From contig LMZS01000157.1 in the NCBI GenBank assembly GCA_001567085.1, forward strand, positions 1 to 64,000: DNA of 64,000 nt, written 5' to 3'. The stretch comes from Chloroflexi bacterium OLB15. GTDB taxonomy: Bacteria > Chloroflexota > Anaerolineae > Aggregatilineales > Phototrophicaceae. Below the pieces are notes generated by a model that saw nothing but the letters and a program-made list of their open reading frames with translations, made no database searches and was not told the origin of the DNA. Positions 20,162-31,010 of this stretch are shown here, in pieces. How positions within the stretch are numbered: the first letter of the stretch is position 1; the number at the start of each line of letters is the position of its first letter. The translations under genes and the position numbers were made by a program.

Positions 20162-20821
20162 ATGTTCCGAAAAAATGCGGATTCCCCTCAATTTGCGCTG
20201 CCGCCACATTTATGGCGAATTCGCCCGATACAATTGATGGTGGTTGACCTTGGGGACTGGCTCATTCCATTCGTCGGGATCAACTTGCTGTGGGTTGCAT
20301 CCTGCCTGACCGTGATCCTGCTTCCGCCAGCAACAGCCGCCCTCTTTGCCGCAGCCCATCTTTCGTTTCAAAACCACCCGCCCACGGCAGGTCAATTTTT
20401 AGCCTCAATGCGGCGGTGGTTTGTGACGAGTTGGCTGATCACTTTCGCGAACGTGTTGATCATAGGCGGGTTATTTCTATTGGGCAGGCTGGTATATGCC
20501 AGCGAAATCCTGTTAGCCGCGATAGCCGTGCTTACAGCAGGCATCATCTGGATTCAGTTCCTGTTCTGGCCTTTTATGCTCTTGCAGGCAAAGCCATCAC
20601 CAATCCAGGCAATACGTAACAGCGCCTTCACCATCATGGGCGATCTTCCCTACTTTGCTGGATATCTCGCGCTAATCATTCTCATCCTGCTGACTTCAGC
20701 GATCCTGATCGCGCCAGTCTTCTTTGTTACCCCGGTTTTATTCGCTTTGATAAACACCTACAGCCTGTGTGTGTGGTTGCAGCACAGGGGCATTCTCAAT
20801 ACAGAAAAACGAGATGTATAG
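20162..20821 (+). CDS. YesL-like membrane protein (DUF624)
   Basis: 219 aa with about five hydrophobic segments. The early motif NLLWVASCLTVILLPPATAALFAA was shortened here to its core, LLPPATAALF. It matches the YesL/DUF624 family, which is found beside sugar ABC importers and plant-polysaccharide hydrolases and whose function is not established. I start at the ATG at 20162, just after GGAG (20155-20158), rather than the in-frame TTG at 20153. It closes the first transporter and hydrolase block and precedes the second importer. Confidence 0.72.
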   Translation: MFRKNADSPQFALPPHLWRIRPIQLMVVDLGDWLIPFVGINLLWVASCLTVILLPPATAALFAAAHLSFQNHPPTAGQFLASMRRWFVTSWLITFANVLIIGGLFLLGRLVYASEILLAAIAVLTAGIIWIQFLFWPFMLLQAKPSPIQAIRNSAFTIMGDLPYFAGYLALIILILLTSAILIAPVFFVTPVLFALINTYSLCVWLQHRGILNTEKRDV

Positions 20822-20827
20822 ATCCCG

Positions 20828-20839
20828 TTGTATATACAA
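20828..20839 (+). promoter_or_regulatory. Palindromic operator, GntR-type
   Basis: TTGTATATACAA is a perfect 12-base palindrome whose core GTATATAC fits GTMTAKAC. It lies about 190 bases upstream of the second binding protein gene. Unlike the sites at 2824 and 9280 it is not placed on an obvious -10 box, so its role here is less certain. Confidence 0.45.
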
Positions 20840-20874
20840 ATGGATCAATGGTTTATACATTATGCCCAAAAAGA

Positions 20875-20904
20875 TTGACATTGGCTGATCCATCAAATTA
20901 TTCT
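20875..20904 (+). promoter_or_regulatory. Possible promoter of the second binding protein gene
   Basis: A perfect TTGACA (20875-20880) is followed after 18 bases by TATTCT (20899-20904). The -10 match is partial. It would give a 5' leader of about 110 bases before the ATG at 21021. Confidence 0.4.
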
Positions 20905-21020
20905 TACCGTAGGCTTCAGGTCAGAGTGGAAGGTTAGCCAATGTACCAATTCCGGGTTACCAGGATTGCTTGAGCCTAAGAATGTTGAGCTAGCTTATTT
21001 TCGTTATGGAGGAAGATTAC

Positions 21021-22379
21021 ATGTTCCGAATAAAGCACTTGATGAAAGCAGCGCTGATTTCTTCGCTTGCGCTCGTGCCGCTCGGTGTCTTTGCCCAGGA
21101 TACCGTATCTTTAACGGTTGTTGGGGTGACGGTTCCCCCGGAAGAAATTGGCACACCACTTGATCTGGCCTATCAGGCATTGGTATCCAGTTTTCAGGAA
21201 GCCAACCCGAATGTCAGTATCAATGTTGTTGAGCAACCGCCCGAATTTGAAACTCAGATCATGGTTGATCTGGCGGCAGGCACCGCGCCAGACGTTTGGC
21301 GCGCGGGGCAGGCATTGCTACCAGAGCTGATCGAAGGCGACTATATCCTTGATGTACGTCAATGCCTGGACATCACCCCTGATTTGACGATGGATCGCTT
21401 CATCCCCAGCATCCTTGCCATCCACCAACCAGAAGGCCCGGACGGCCCGGTTTATGGCGTGCCCAACGGCTTCACGCCTATGGTGATCTACTACAATCCA
21501 GAAGTATTCGCCAGCGCAGGCGTTGAAGTGCCTACCTCAGATTGGACTGTCGAAGATTTCCTGAACACCGCGCAGCTGCTCACCCTCGATTCGCAGGGGC
21601 GCAACGCAACCGATCCCGATTTTGACCCCAACTCCATTGAGCAGTACGGCGTGCGCGTGCGCAAGTTCTTCGTTCTGGAGAATCTGCCCTGGGTGTGGAC
21701 TTTCGGCGGCAACGTCATCTCGGAAGATGGTTCCACCGTTGATGGCTACCTGAACTCCCCTGAAACCATTGAAGCTATCACCTTCCTGCGCGATCTGGTG
21801 CTTGAATACCACGTCGCTCCGCCGCCGAATGCGCTGGATCAAATGATTCAGGAACGCGCGTTTACCTCCGTCTTCCTTGACGGTCAGGTTGCTATGTTCC
21901 CGCGCGGCCAGTGGGAACTTGTTGGCCTGCAAAATCAGGATAACTACGATCCCGGCCGCGTCGCAGTTGTTGGCTACCCGGTCGGCGCGAACGACGCCAC
22001 AATTGCCTTTGAAGACGGTTGGGTCATCAATTCAGCAGTAGCAAGCGACCCGGCAAAATTGGCAGCAGCTTGCAGTTTCATTGACTTTGCTACCAGCCCC
22101 GTTTTCCAGGATTCCAAGGCCGTCACTGGTCTTGAGATTTCCGCAAATCAGGCGGTTGCAGATCAGGCTTCTGAAGTTTCACAGTGGCCGGAAATTCAGG
22201 CTGTTTTTGTGGAAGAAGCAAACGACGCGCTTCCAGACCCGAATACACGCTTCACTTTCTTCGCCATCATTGAACCACGCCTTGACCTGATGATGGAAAA
22301 CATTCTGGCAGGCGCCGATGTTACCGAAGAAGTCAATCTCGCTGTTGAAGAGATTGAGCGCGAGCTTTCACGTCAGTAA
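21021..22379 (+). CDS. Extracellular solute-binding protein of a second carbohydrate ABC importer
   Basis: 452 aa secreted binding protein. The N-terminus MFRIKHLMKAALISSLALV is a clear signal peptide, with probable cleavage after VFA, before QDT; no lipobox is seen. TAPDVWRAGQ and YGVPNGFTPMVIYYNP are typical family 1 features. GGAGGA at 21008-21013 decides the start at 21021 over an ATG 15 bases earlier. Permease genes follow after a hairpin. It shares only the family-level pattern with the binding protein at 9389-10759, so the two importers probably take different sugars. Confidence 0.9.
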   Translation: MFRIKHLMKAALISSLALVPLGVFAQDTVSLTVVGVTVPPEEIGTPLDLAYQALVSSFQEANPNVSINVVEQPPEFETQIMVDLAAGTAPDVWRAGQALLPELIEGDYILDVRQCLDITPDLTMDRFIPSILAIHQPEGPDGPVYGVPNGFTPMVIYYNPEVFASAGVEVPTSDWTVEDFLNTAQLLTLDSQGRNATDPDFDPNSIEQYGVRVRKFFVLENLPWVWTFGGNVISEDGSTVDGYLNSPETIEAITFLRDLVLEYHVAPPPNALDQMIQERAFTSVFLDGQVAMFPRGQWELVGLQNQDNYDPGRVAVVGYPVGANDATIAFEDGWVINSAVASDPAKLAAACSFIDFATSPVFQDSKAVTGLEISANQAVADQASEVSQWPEIQAVFVEEANDALPDPNTRFTFFAIIEPRLDLMMENILAGADVTEEVNLAVEEIERELSRQ

Positions 22380-22396
22380 CAGGTCATATTGATCAT

Positions 22397-22422
22397 GGGG
22401 CCGTTCAGATTTGAGCGGCCCC
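22397..22422 (+). terminator. Intercistronic hairpin after the second binding protein gene
   Basis: GGGGCCGTTCA (22397-22407) pairs with TGAGCGGCCCC (22412-22422) around GATT, an 11-base-pair stem with one G-T pair. CTTTAA follows, without a full T run. Its position matches the hairpin in the first importer operon (10799-10823). Confidence 0.6.
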
Positions 22423-22441
22423 CTTTAAGGATGAAGCCGGA

Positions 22442-23395
22442 ATGAGCTATACCGGAAAAATAGCGGCCACCACAGCCTATCTGCCGAAACAGAAAAATCT
22501 CTGGCAGCGATTCTGGAGCCGATCAAACGAAAAAGTAGGTTACCTTTTTATCCTCCCGGCATTTTTGCATTTGCTGCTCTTTTTACTTATTCCGCTTGTA
22601 TTTAGTTTATATCTCTCGTTTACAAACTGGCGCGGGCCAAACCCACAATCCGCGCTCTTCATCGGTCTGGAAAATTACGAGTTTCTATTCGGTGACCGGC
22701 GATTCTGGGAAGCCATGCGGAATACCGCTTACTACACGCTGCTGTATGTTCCGGGCAGCATGATCGTAAGCCTGCTGATTGCGCTGGTTATGAACCAGAA
22801 GCTGAAGGGCGTTTACTTATTTCGTACCCTTTTCTTTATGCCAGTCATTTCATCATGGGTAGCGGTATCTATCATATGGATCACCCTGCTCGATCCGCAG
22901 GTCGGCATACTGAACTACGTTTTACGGCAGATAGGCATCGCGCCTGTCAATTGGCTTGGCGATCCCTCAACGGCGATGATTGCGATTGTGATCATCGCTA
23001 TCTGGAAAAGCGTTGGCTTCCAAATGGTGATCTGGCTGGCCGGGCTGCAAGCCATCCCCGAAGAACTGCATGAAGCAGCGGCCATTGATGGCGCAAACAG
23101 AACCCAAACGTTCTTCCGAATTACGCTTCCACTGCTAGCCCCAACAACATTTTTCCTGGCTATTACCGGGGTAATCGGCTCATTTCAGGTGTTTTCACCG
23201 ATTTATGTCATTACCGGTGGTGGGCCGCGCGGTTCCACCGATGTTGTTGTCTATCACATCTATACACGCGCATTTGAAGCCTATGATATGGGCTATGCTG
23301 CATCTCAGGCGTGGATTCTGTTCGCAGTGATCTTCGCCGCGACTCTGATTCAGGTATGGTACCGGCGCCGGCAGGGCGAAAGCGGTCTCTTCTAA
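22442..23395 (+). CDS. Sugar ABC transporter permease, MalF/UgpA type
   Basis: 317 aa with about six membrane segments (for example YLFILPAFLHLLLFLLIPLV near residues 32-51). The EAA loop reads LHEAAAIDGANRTQTF. It pairs with the MalG-like protein that starts 13 bases downstream to form the channel of the second importer. No ATPase gene is present in this operon either. Length and layout are normal for the family. Confidence 0.9.
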   Translation: MSYTGKIAATTAYLPKQKNLWQRFWSRSNEKVGYLFILPAFLHLLLFLLIPLVFSLYLSFTNWRGPNPQSALFIGLENYEFLFGDRRFWEAMRNTAYYTLLYVPGSMIVSLLIALVMNQKLKGVYLFRTLFFMPVISSWVAVSIIWITLLDPQVGILNYVLRQIGIAPVNWLGDPSTAMIAIVIIAIWKSVGFQMVIWLAGLQAIPEELHEAAAIDGANRTQTFFRITLPLLAPTTFFLAITGVIGSFQVFSPIYVITGGGPRGSTDVVVYHIYTRAFEAYDMGYAASQAWILFAVIFAATLIQVWYRRRQGESGLF

Positions 23396-23407
23396 AGGTA
23401 AAGCTTC

Positions 23408-24262
23408 ATGACTTCTCATGAGAATACGCCATTCAAAGTTTTCGCCAAGATTGCTGGCTACACCGTATTGATTGGGGTTGCGCTGACGATGATTGTGCCA
23501 TTCATCTGGATGGTCACAACATCGTTAAAAGAGCCAAATTCAGCTTTTGCGTATCCTCCGCAGCTCTTACCAACAGAAATCAATTTCAAAAATTACGAGA
23601 TGCTGTTTACGCTCGTCCCTTTTGGCCGTTATTTCGTCAATACGCTGGTGGTTACACTTTTTACCGTCGTCGGGCAGCTGCTTATTACCTCGCTGGCAGC
23701 CTACGGATTCGCGCGGCTCAATTTCATCGGGCGCGATACGTTATTTGTGATCTTCCTAGCGACAATGATGGTTCCCTACCAAGTGACCCTGATTCCTCTA
23801 TTCCTGATTGTTTTCGGGTTAGGATGGGTGAACACCTATACGGGCTTGATTATTCCTGCCATTTCAAGCGTCTTTGGAATCTTCCTCCTCAGGCAAGCGT
23901 TTCTAGGCGTGCCGCGAGATTATCAGGAAGCAGCGCGTATTGATGGCGCTAGCGAATTTAGGATTTACTGGCGGATATTCCTTCCGCTGAACGGGCCGGC
24001 ACTGGCAACACTGGCAGTCTTTGCCTTCATGGGCACGTGGACAGACCTGTTGTGGCCGCTGCTAATTGCGCGAACGCCAGAGATGCGAACGCTAGAATTA
24101 GGCTTGGCCTACTTCAATTCCTCAACGTCAGCCTTCAGGCAAACCAACTGGCCGCTCATGATGGCGGCTTCGGTGATCGTCATGCTGCCAGTGCTGTTTG
24201 TGTACATATTTGCACAGCGCTATTTTGTTCGCGGCATCTCTTTATCCGGCGTAAAAGGATAA
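23408..24262 (+). CDS. Sugar ABC transporter permease, MalG type
   Basis: 284 aa, standard length. It has about six membrane segments and the EAA loop YQEAARIDGASEFRIYW. It lacks the large insertion seen in the MalG-like protein of the first importer, which makes it a useful in-genome comparison. It ends the second importer operon and faces the remnant gene on the minus strand 18 bases away. Confidence 0.9.
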   Translation: MTSHENTPFKVFAKIAGYTVLIGVALTMIVPFIWMVTTSLKEPNSAFAYPPQLLPTEINFKNYEMLFTLVPFGRYFVNTLVVTLFTVVGQLLITSLAAYGFARLNFIGRDTLFVIFLATMMVPYQVTLIPLFLIVFGLGWVNTYTGLIIPAISSVFGIFLLRQAFLGVPRDYQEAARIDGASEFRIYWRIFLPLNGPALATLAVFAFMGTWTDLLWPLLIARTPEMRTLELGLAYFNSSTSAFRQTNWPLMMAASVIVMLPVLFVYIFAQRYFVRGISLSGVKG

Positions 24263-24279
24263 AACGAGCCGCGCGGCTG

Positions 24280-25128
24280 CTAGCGCACCCATTCGAGATC
24301 GGCTAGAAAGAGCGTGCCGCTTTCGTTCCGGTCAAACACCAGCGCGATTTCGCGAATATCGGTCAGATCAATGCCATCATAGTCGCTCAAGAGCAGGCGA
24401 ATGCTGGTGAGTGGCACACGCCCATTAAACATCGCGCCAAAGAAACCATCTTCCACTTCACCCGGCGGAAATTGCAGCGCGGGTTCATCGGGGCGCGTAG
24501 GAACGGCGGCAATATTGCCTGCGCCATCCGTCAGTTGAATGCTGAACCCCTGTGGGGCATCGGGCATGTTGAGCGCTGATAAGGGATTGAGCGCAGCGCG
24601 CAGGCTGATAGCGCTGTAGGCACTCAAATCCGCGCCGCCGGGCAGTTCAAACCGCAACACCGCGTCCGGCGCTTCCCACGACGCGACCATCATCACCGGA
24701 TTGCCGGGAATCACCAGGTTCGTGTGTTGGCAGGCGGCCATTTCAGGATACTGCTGTGCGGTGAAGAAGCCTTGCTTGCAGAAAGTAGTGGTCACGCCTT
24801 CGCGGTTGATGCTGCCGCCGAGAAGGTTGGTAGCTAACCCGGCCTCGCCAATAGGAACCAGCAGCGGTTGGCGATCTGCCAGTTCAGCCATTGCGGAGAC
24901 GCGCGCAGGCAAACCATAGATTTGATTGACTGAAGGCTGTGCGAAATCCATGCCGATACGCGCTGCGGCATCAGAAACAGCCTGTATATCCTCTGAAAAG
25001 AGGGTGGTTAGAAAATCGGGCGGCATGGCGACAGCAGCGCTCGATCAGATCAGCCACACCGCTGCGTCTAAAGAGCGCAAAACTGCCCAGATTTCGACAC
25101 CACGCGCGCCCGGCGTAACGTTATCGGA
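24280..25128 (-). pseudogene. Probable gene remnant with beta-sandwich-like C-terminus
   Basis: An intact 248-residue reading frame (25026-24280) begins at an ATG with no ribosome site. Coding-like sequence (TPGARGVEIWAVLRSLDAA) continues upstream in the same frame across a TGA at 25047-25045, up to a TAA at 25131-25129. The C-terminal part resembles a beta-sandwich such as a carbohydrate-binding or surface domain (FSIQLTDGAGN, ALVFDRNESGTLFLADLEW). I do not recognise the family. It is most simply the 3' end of a larger gene that lost its 5' part, though a short functional gene is possible. Confidence 0.45.
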
Positions 25129-25246
25129 TTACGAAACGCCATTGCCTATGAATATTTTCGCCTGAATTTAGTCCACATCTAGAACATTGTTGAAATTCCG
25201 GAGTTAAAGCAACAAGGACATCATCACTCAGGATAAGCGTATACCT

Positions 25247-25897
25247 CTACTGTCCGTAGACGTTCTGGTAGCGGTGGTAGAGTTTGACGATGTTGGCTTC
25301 GTCAATCGGAATGGGGGTACCCATTTGCAGGGCTGTCCAGACGATGGCGGCGTTGTCTTCGGTCATAATGGCGGCTTTGACGGCATCTTCGGCAGTCTTG
25401 CCAGTGGCGAACACGCCGTGATTTTGCAGGATACAGGACTGACTGTTCACGCCATTCAACGTTTTGATCACTTCCTGACCGATCTCTTCCCCACCAATCA
25501 ACTGAAAACCGCCACAGGGTATCGGGCCGCCAAATTCATCGCCCATGGCGGTGGTGACGCAGGGAATTTCGCGGCCTAAGACGGCGAAGGCGGTGGCATA
25601 GCGCGAGTGGGTATGCACCACGCCGTTCACTTTAGGCATCTGGCGGTAGATGTAGCAGTGTGAGGCGGTGTCTGAAGACGGCTTGTGGGCTGCTTCCACA
25701 ATTTTCCCGTCGACGGAGACGACAACCATATTTTCGGGCGTTAAATCCTGAAATTTAATGCCGCTGGGCTTAATGACCACCAAGCCGGTTTCAGGGTCGC
25801 GGGCGCTGACGTTGCCGCTCGTCCAGGCAACGAGATTATTTTTGGGAAGTTCAGCATGCAGGTCGCAGACGATGCGACGGAGTTCCGGAAGTAGCAT
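25247..25897 (-). CDS. araD: L-ribulose-5-phosphate 4-epimerase
   Basis: 216 aa, class II aldolase/AraD family, zinc dependent. It interconverts L-ribulose 5-phosphate and D-xylulose 5-phosphate, the last step of L-arabinose entry into the pentose phosphate pathway. TSGNVSARD and IKPSGIKFQDLTPEN bind the phosphate, and VHTHSRYATAFA supplies metal-binding histidines. It lies 100 bases downstream of araB on the same strand. L-fuculose-phosphate aldolase is a related possibility, but the araB neighbour and overall match favour the epimerase. Confidence 0.88.
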   Translation of the reverse strand: MLLPELRRIVCDLHAELPKNNLVAWTSGNVSARDPETGLVVIKPSGIKFQDLTPENMVVVSVDGKIVEAAHKPSSDTASHCYIYRQMPKVNGVVHTHSRYATAFAVLGREIPCVTTAMGDEFGGPIPCGGFQLIGGEEIGQEVIKTLNGVNSQSCILQNHGVFATGKTAEDAVKAAIMTEDNAAIVWTALQMGTPIPIDEANIVKLYHRYQNVYGQ

Positions 25898-25915
25898 TTT
25901 TAGCCCTCACCTCTA

Positions 25916-25938
25916 CCCCTCTCCATGAGAGAGAGGGG
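25916..25938. repeat. REP-like palindrome between araB and araD
   Basis: CCCCTCTC (25916-25923) and GAGAGGGG (25931-25938) form an eight-base-pair stem, preceded by CCCTCACCTCTA. This C/G-rich pattern resembles widespread repetitive extragenic palindromes. Only one copy was noticed in this window. Confidence 0.45.
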
Positions 25939-25997
25939 GTATCGAGTAGATAAATATTGAGGTTTGCGGAAATAACAAAAAGAGTGAATTGGGAACA

Positions 25998-27650
25998 CTA
26001 CGCCTCTAACGCGGCGTTACGGATTTTCTTGAGCCGCTTCATAACATCGTTTGAGCCGCGCCCAAAATAATCATAGAGCGCCTTATATTCGGCATAGAGC
26101 GCGTTGTAGACCTGCTGATTTTCGGGAATCGGCGAGACGGTTTCCGGCTTCAGCTTACCCATCTTTTCGGCGGCGGCGGCGACATTAGGATACAACCCGG
26201 CGGCAACAGCCGCATGAATAGCTGAGCCAAGCGCGGGGGCCTGCGCTGAACCGCCAAGCTTGAGATCGCGTCCGGTGACATCGGCGTAAATCTGGCGCAG
26301 CAGAGCGTTCTTTTCGGGCAAACCACCCGCTGCGACCAGCGTTTCTACACGCACGCCACGCGCTTCAAAAGCTTCGATGATCTCACGGGTGCCAAAAGCG
26401 GTAGATTCGATCAAAGCGCGGTAAATATCGGGGGCGCGGGTTGCCAGCGTTGCGCCGATGAGCAAACCGCTAAGTTCGGTATCAACCAGTGTAGAGCGAT
26501 TACCGTTCCACCAATCAAGCGCCAGCAAGCCGTGTTCGCCCACGCGCTGTTTAGCCGCTTCCTGCTCCAGATAAGCGTGAATGTTCATGCCAGCAGCTTT
26601 AGCCGCGTCATAGTATTCCTGCGGGACGGCGTTTTCCACAAACCACGCGAAAATATCGCCTACGCCAGATTGGCCGGCTTCGTAGCCATACAAGCCATCA
26701 ACGATGCCGCCATCAACCACGCCGCACATGCCATCAACATCCTGCAAATCGGCAGCAGACATGATATGACAGGTGGATGTGCCCATGATCATGACCATCA
26801 CGCCGGGTGCGGTGGCTTTCACGGCTGGCGCGGTCACATGGGCATCTACGTTGGCAACGGCGACGGCGGTGCCGGGTTTCAGGCCGAGTTTGGCGGCCAT
26901 TTCTGGCGTTAAGCCGCCTGCTTTGCCGCCTAACGGAGCAAAACTGCCCGCCACTTTTTCGGCAATCACGTTCTTAAAGCGGGGATCGAGCGCGCCAAAG
27001 TATTCGGGCGATGGGTAGCGGCCATCCTGCACCAGCATCTTGTAGCCAGCGGTGCAGGCGTTACGGGTCATCACGCCGGTCAACTGCCAGATCACCCAGT
27101 CAGCCGCCTCGATATACACATCAATCGCATCGTAAACATCGGGCGCTTCTTCCAGCACTTGCATCAGCTTACTGAAGAACCATTCCGACGAATATTTACC
27201 TCCGTAGCGCTTCAGCCACCATTCACCACGCTCACGGGCGACCGCGTTGATCTTATCGGCCTGCGGCTGGCTAGCATGATGCTTCCACAGCTTCACGTAA
27301 GCGTGCGGGTTGTTCTTCAGCTCAGGCAAAAAGGACAGCGGCGTACCGTCACTTTTAACGGGCATAGGCGAGCTGGCCGTAAAATCTACGCCGATACCAA
27401 CGACTTCATCCGGGTTCACGCCGCTTTGCTTAAGGACGGCGGGAATAGTATTGAAAAACACATCGAGATAATCTTGCGGGTCTTGCAGCGCCCATTCTGG
27501 CGGCAGGGTGGCGCCGCTGGCGGGCAGCTTCTCATCAATGACCCCGTGAGGATAATCAAAAACGCTGGCAGCAATCTCTGCGCCATTGCTGGCATCTACC
27601 AAAACTGCACGTCCGGAAAGCGTGCCAAAATCTACACCAATGGTATACAT
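25998..27650 (-). CDS. araB: Ribulokinase
   Basis: 550 aa FGGY-family kinase that phosphorylates L-ribulose with ATP. VDFGTLSGRAVLVD at the N-terminus binds phosphate, and VDFTASSPMP, IEAADWVIWQLTG and VAAGGLPEKNALLRQIYADV are typical of AraB rather than xylulokinase. It is the first gene of a two-gene minus-strand unit with araD. The L-arabinose isomerase gene (araA) that usually accompanies them is not in this window. Confidence 0.92.
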   Translation of the reverse strand: MYTIGVDFGTLSGRAVLVDASNGAEIAASVFDYPHGVIDEKLPASGATLPPEWALQDPQDYLDVFFNTIPAVLKQSGVNPDEVVGIGVDFTASSPMPVKSDGTPLSFLPELKNNPHAYVKLWKHHASQPQADKINAVARERGEWWLKRYGGKYSSEWFFSKLMQVLEEAPDVYDAIDVYIEAADWVIWQLTGVMTRNACTAGYKMLVQDGRYPSPEYFGALDPRFKNVIAEKVAGSFAPLGGKAGGLTPEMAAKLGLKPGTAVAVANVDAHVTAPAVKATAPGVMVMIMGTSTCHIMSAADLQDVDGMCGVVDGGIVDGLYGYEAGQSGVGDIFAWFVENAVPQEYYDAAKAAGMNIHAYLEQEAAKQRVGEHGLLALDWWNGNRSTLVDTELSGLLIGATLATRAPDIYRALIESTAFGTREIIEAFEARGVRVETLVAAGGLPEKNALLRQIYADVTGRDLKLGGSAQAPALGSAIHAAVAAGLYPNVAAAAEKMGKLKPETVSPIPENQQVYNALYAEYKALYDYFGRGSNDVMKRLKKIRNAALEA

Positions 27651-27903
27651 AAAATCAGTTCCTGAATCAGCGATTTAAAGTTCAAAACCAGCTCCATGAT
27701 AGCTTGCAGCGCTCCAGGCTCCAAGTGATGTGTTCAAATTTATGAACGGAAAAATCGTATCCCCCTCCAAGCACATCAAGTTGTGCAAAAATGACCGCTG
27801 CGCCGCCAGCCCTATTTCAGGTTTAACCAGGGTTCATTGCGGAAGAAACGCTGATGTGACACCTTCTATACCGTAACCCTGATGGCAATTTTTGAGAGAA
27901 TCA
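27651..27903. other. Divergent intergenic region, araB and DUF255 gene
   Basis: About 250 bases between divergent genes. No clear operator, promoter or small gene was identified. It must hold the araB promoter on the minus strand. Confidence 0.4.
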
Positions 27904-29945
<2,042 letters not shown>

Positions 29946-29954
29946 CGTCTAAAG

Positions 29955-30428
29955 ATGCTCGCGCAAACGCCGCAGGACTCGTTCAAGCTGGTGCTGATCA
30001 CGGTAGTCGGGCAAGCCTTCACCGCCGCCGGATACGTACTTGAGGAAAGCCCTTCGCATCAAGCGGCAGGGCTGTTTCGCTTTGCAAAGCCTTTTGATGG
30101 CGGATTGTACGGCTATATCGAATTTCAACTGCTGGCGTATCAGGAAACGGAGTGGAGTTCGGGTATGCCTTCGCGTTTTCGGGTCACGCTGACGCGCACC
30201 GACCATCCCAACCCCGCCGCGCGCAGCCAGCACCCACAGTTTGTAAGGCGCGATCTTTCAGTGCTGGTGGTCAAGGATTTCGGAGTGGCAATTGTTCCCA
30301 ACGCGCCGTACTGGTGGCCATTTGACAACGTAGACCGCCTTGGCAAAGCGCTGGCGGAAGCCGGGCATCTGGTCATCGGTTTTGGTATGCCGTGGTTAAG
30401 CGGGGACTTAGTGCCGCCCGCGCCATAA
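29955..30428 (+). CDS. Hypothetical protein
   Basis: 157 aa, family not recognised, no signal peptide or membrane segment. It looks like a soluble alpha/beta protein, with a Trp-rich stretch (PYWWPFDNVD) and a hydrophobic C-terminus (AGHLVIGFGMPWL). The ATG lies 9 bases after the DUF255 stop, so it is probably co-transcribed with it. Codon use matches the neighbours, which supports it being a real gene. Confidence 0.65.
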   Translation: MLAQTPQDSFKLVLITVVGQAFTAAGYVLEESPSHQAAGLFRFAKPFDGGLYGYIEFQLLAYQETEWSSGMPSRFRVTLTRTDHPNPAARSQHPQFVRRDLSVLVVKDFGVAIVPNAPYWWPFDNVDRLGKALAEAGHLVIGFGMPWLSGDLVPPAP

Positions 30429-30502
30429 GGCAATCATCTATAGCAACCCTAGTCTATAGGCGACGATTATTTTCATATTGGATTCGCTGCAAAATTCAGT
30501 CC

Positions 30503-30542
30503 TTGACAAAATGCAGAACTGTAACTAAGATAGTTTCAGTTA
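30503..30542 (+). promoter_or_regulatory. Promoter and operator of the Rrf2-family regulator gene
   Basis: TTGACA (30503-30508), 17 bases, TAAGAT (30526-30531) is a strong promoter. An imperfect inverted repeat, AACTGTAACT then AGTTTCAGTT (30517-30541), covers the -10 region. A closely similar sequence precedes the SnoaL-like gene at 31011-31037. This is the pattern expected for an autoregulating repressor. The transcript would start only a few bases before the ATG at 30542, so translation may be nearly leaderless. Confidence 0.65.
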
Positions 30543-30994
30543 TGGATAAAACCTGTAATCTTATGAGTTCAAATTCACGCTTTGCGGTAGCAACACATAT
30601 CTTAGCTCTCCTGGCGAACAGCGAGCCCAATGAGTATGTGACTTCAGATTTCATTGCGGCCAGCGTAAACACAAGCCCTGTTGTTATTCGTCGTTTGCTT
30701 CAAACGCTAACTGAAGGGGGTTTCGTTTTTAGCAAAGAAGGCGCTCAGGGCGGGTCAGTTCTGGCAGTTCCTGCTGAACAAATCACTCTGTTAGCTGTTT
30801 ACCGAACAGTGGGAGAAAATGAACTGTTCACGCTGCATCATAACCCGCCTAACCCCAACTGTATAGTTGGCCGAAGCATAAAGGGTATTTTGCAGGATGT
30901 AGGAAATACCGCCCAAAACGCGATGGAGCAAGAGCTGGCGAAGGTGACAATAGCGCAGCTACTGGAGCGGGTTCTTAGTCGCTCCAGCGCTTAG
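30542..30994 (+). CDS. Rrf2-family transcriptional regulator
   Basis: 150 aa winged-helix regulator. SSNSRFAVATHILALLA opens the DNA-binding domain and SPVVIRRLLQTLTEGGFV is the recognition helix region typical of Rrf2 proteins. It lacks the three-cysteine cluster of IscR and NsrR, so it is probably a YwnA-like member that senses something other than an iron-sulfur cluster. An ATG at 30563 (MSSNSRF) is an alternative start. It is followed by a SnoaL-like gene with a matching operator, and these two probably form a regulatory pair. Confidence 0.85.
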   Translation: MDKTCNLMSSNSRFAVATHILALLANSEPNEYVTSDFIAASVNTSPVVIRRLLQTLTEGGFVFSKEGAQGGSVLAVPAEQITLLAVYRTVGENELFTLHHNPPNPNCIVGRSIKGILQDVGNTAQNAMEQELAKVTIAQLLERVLSRSSA

Positions 30995-31010
30995 TGTAGT
31001 TTTTTGTCCA

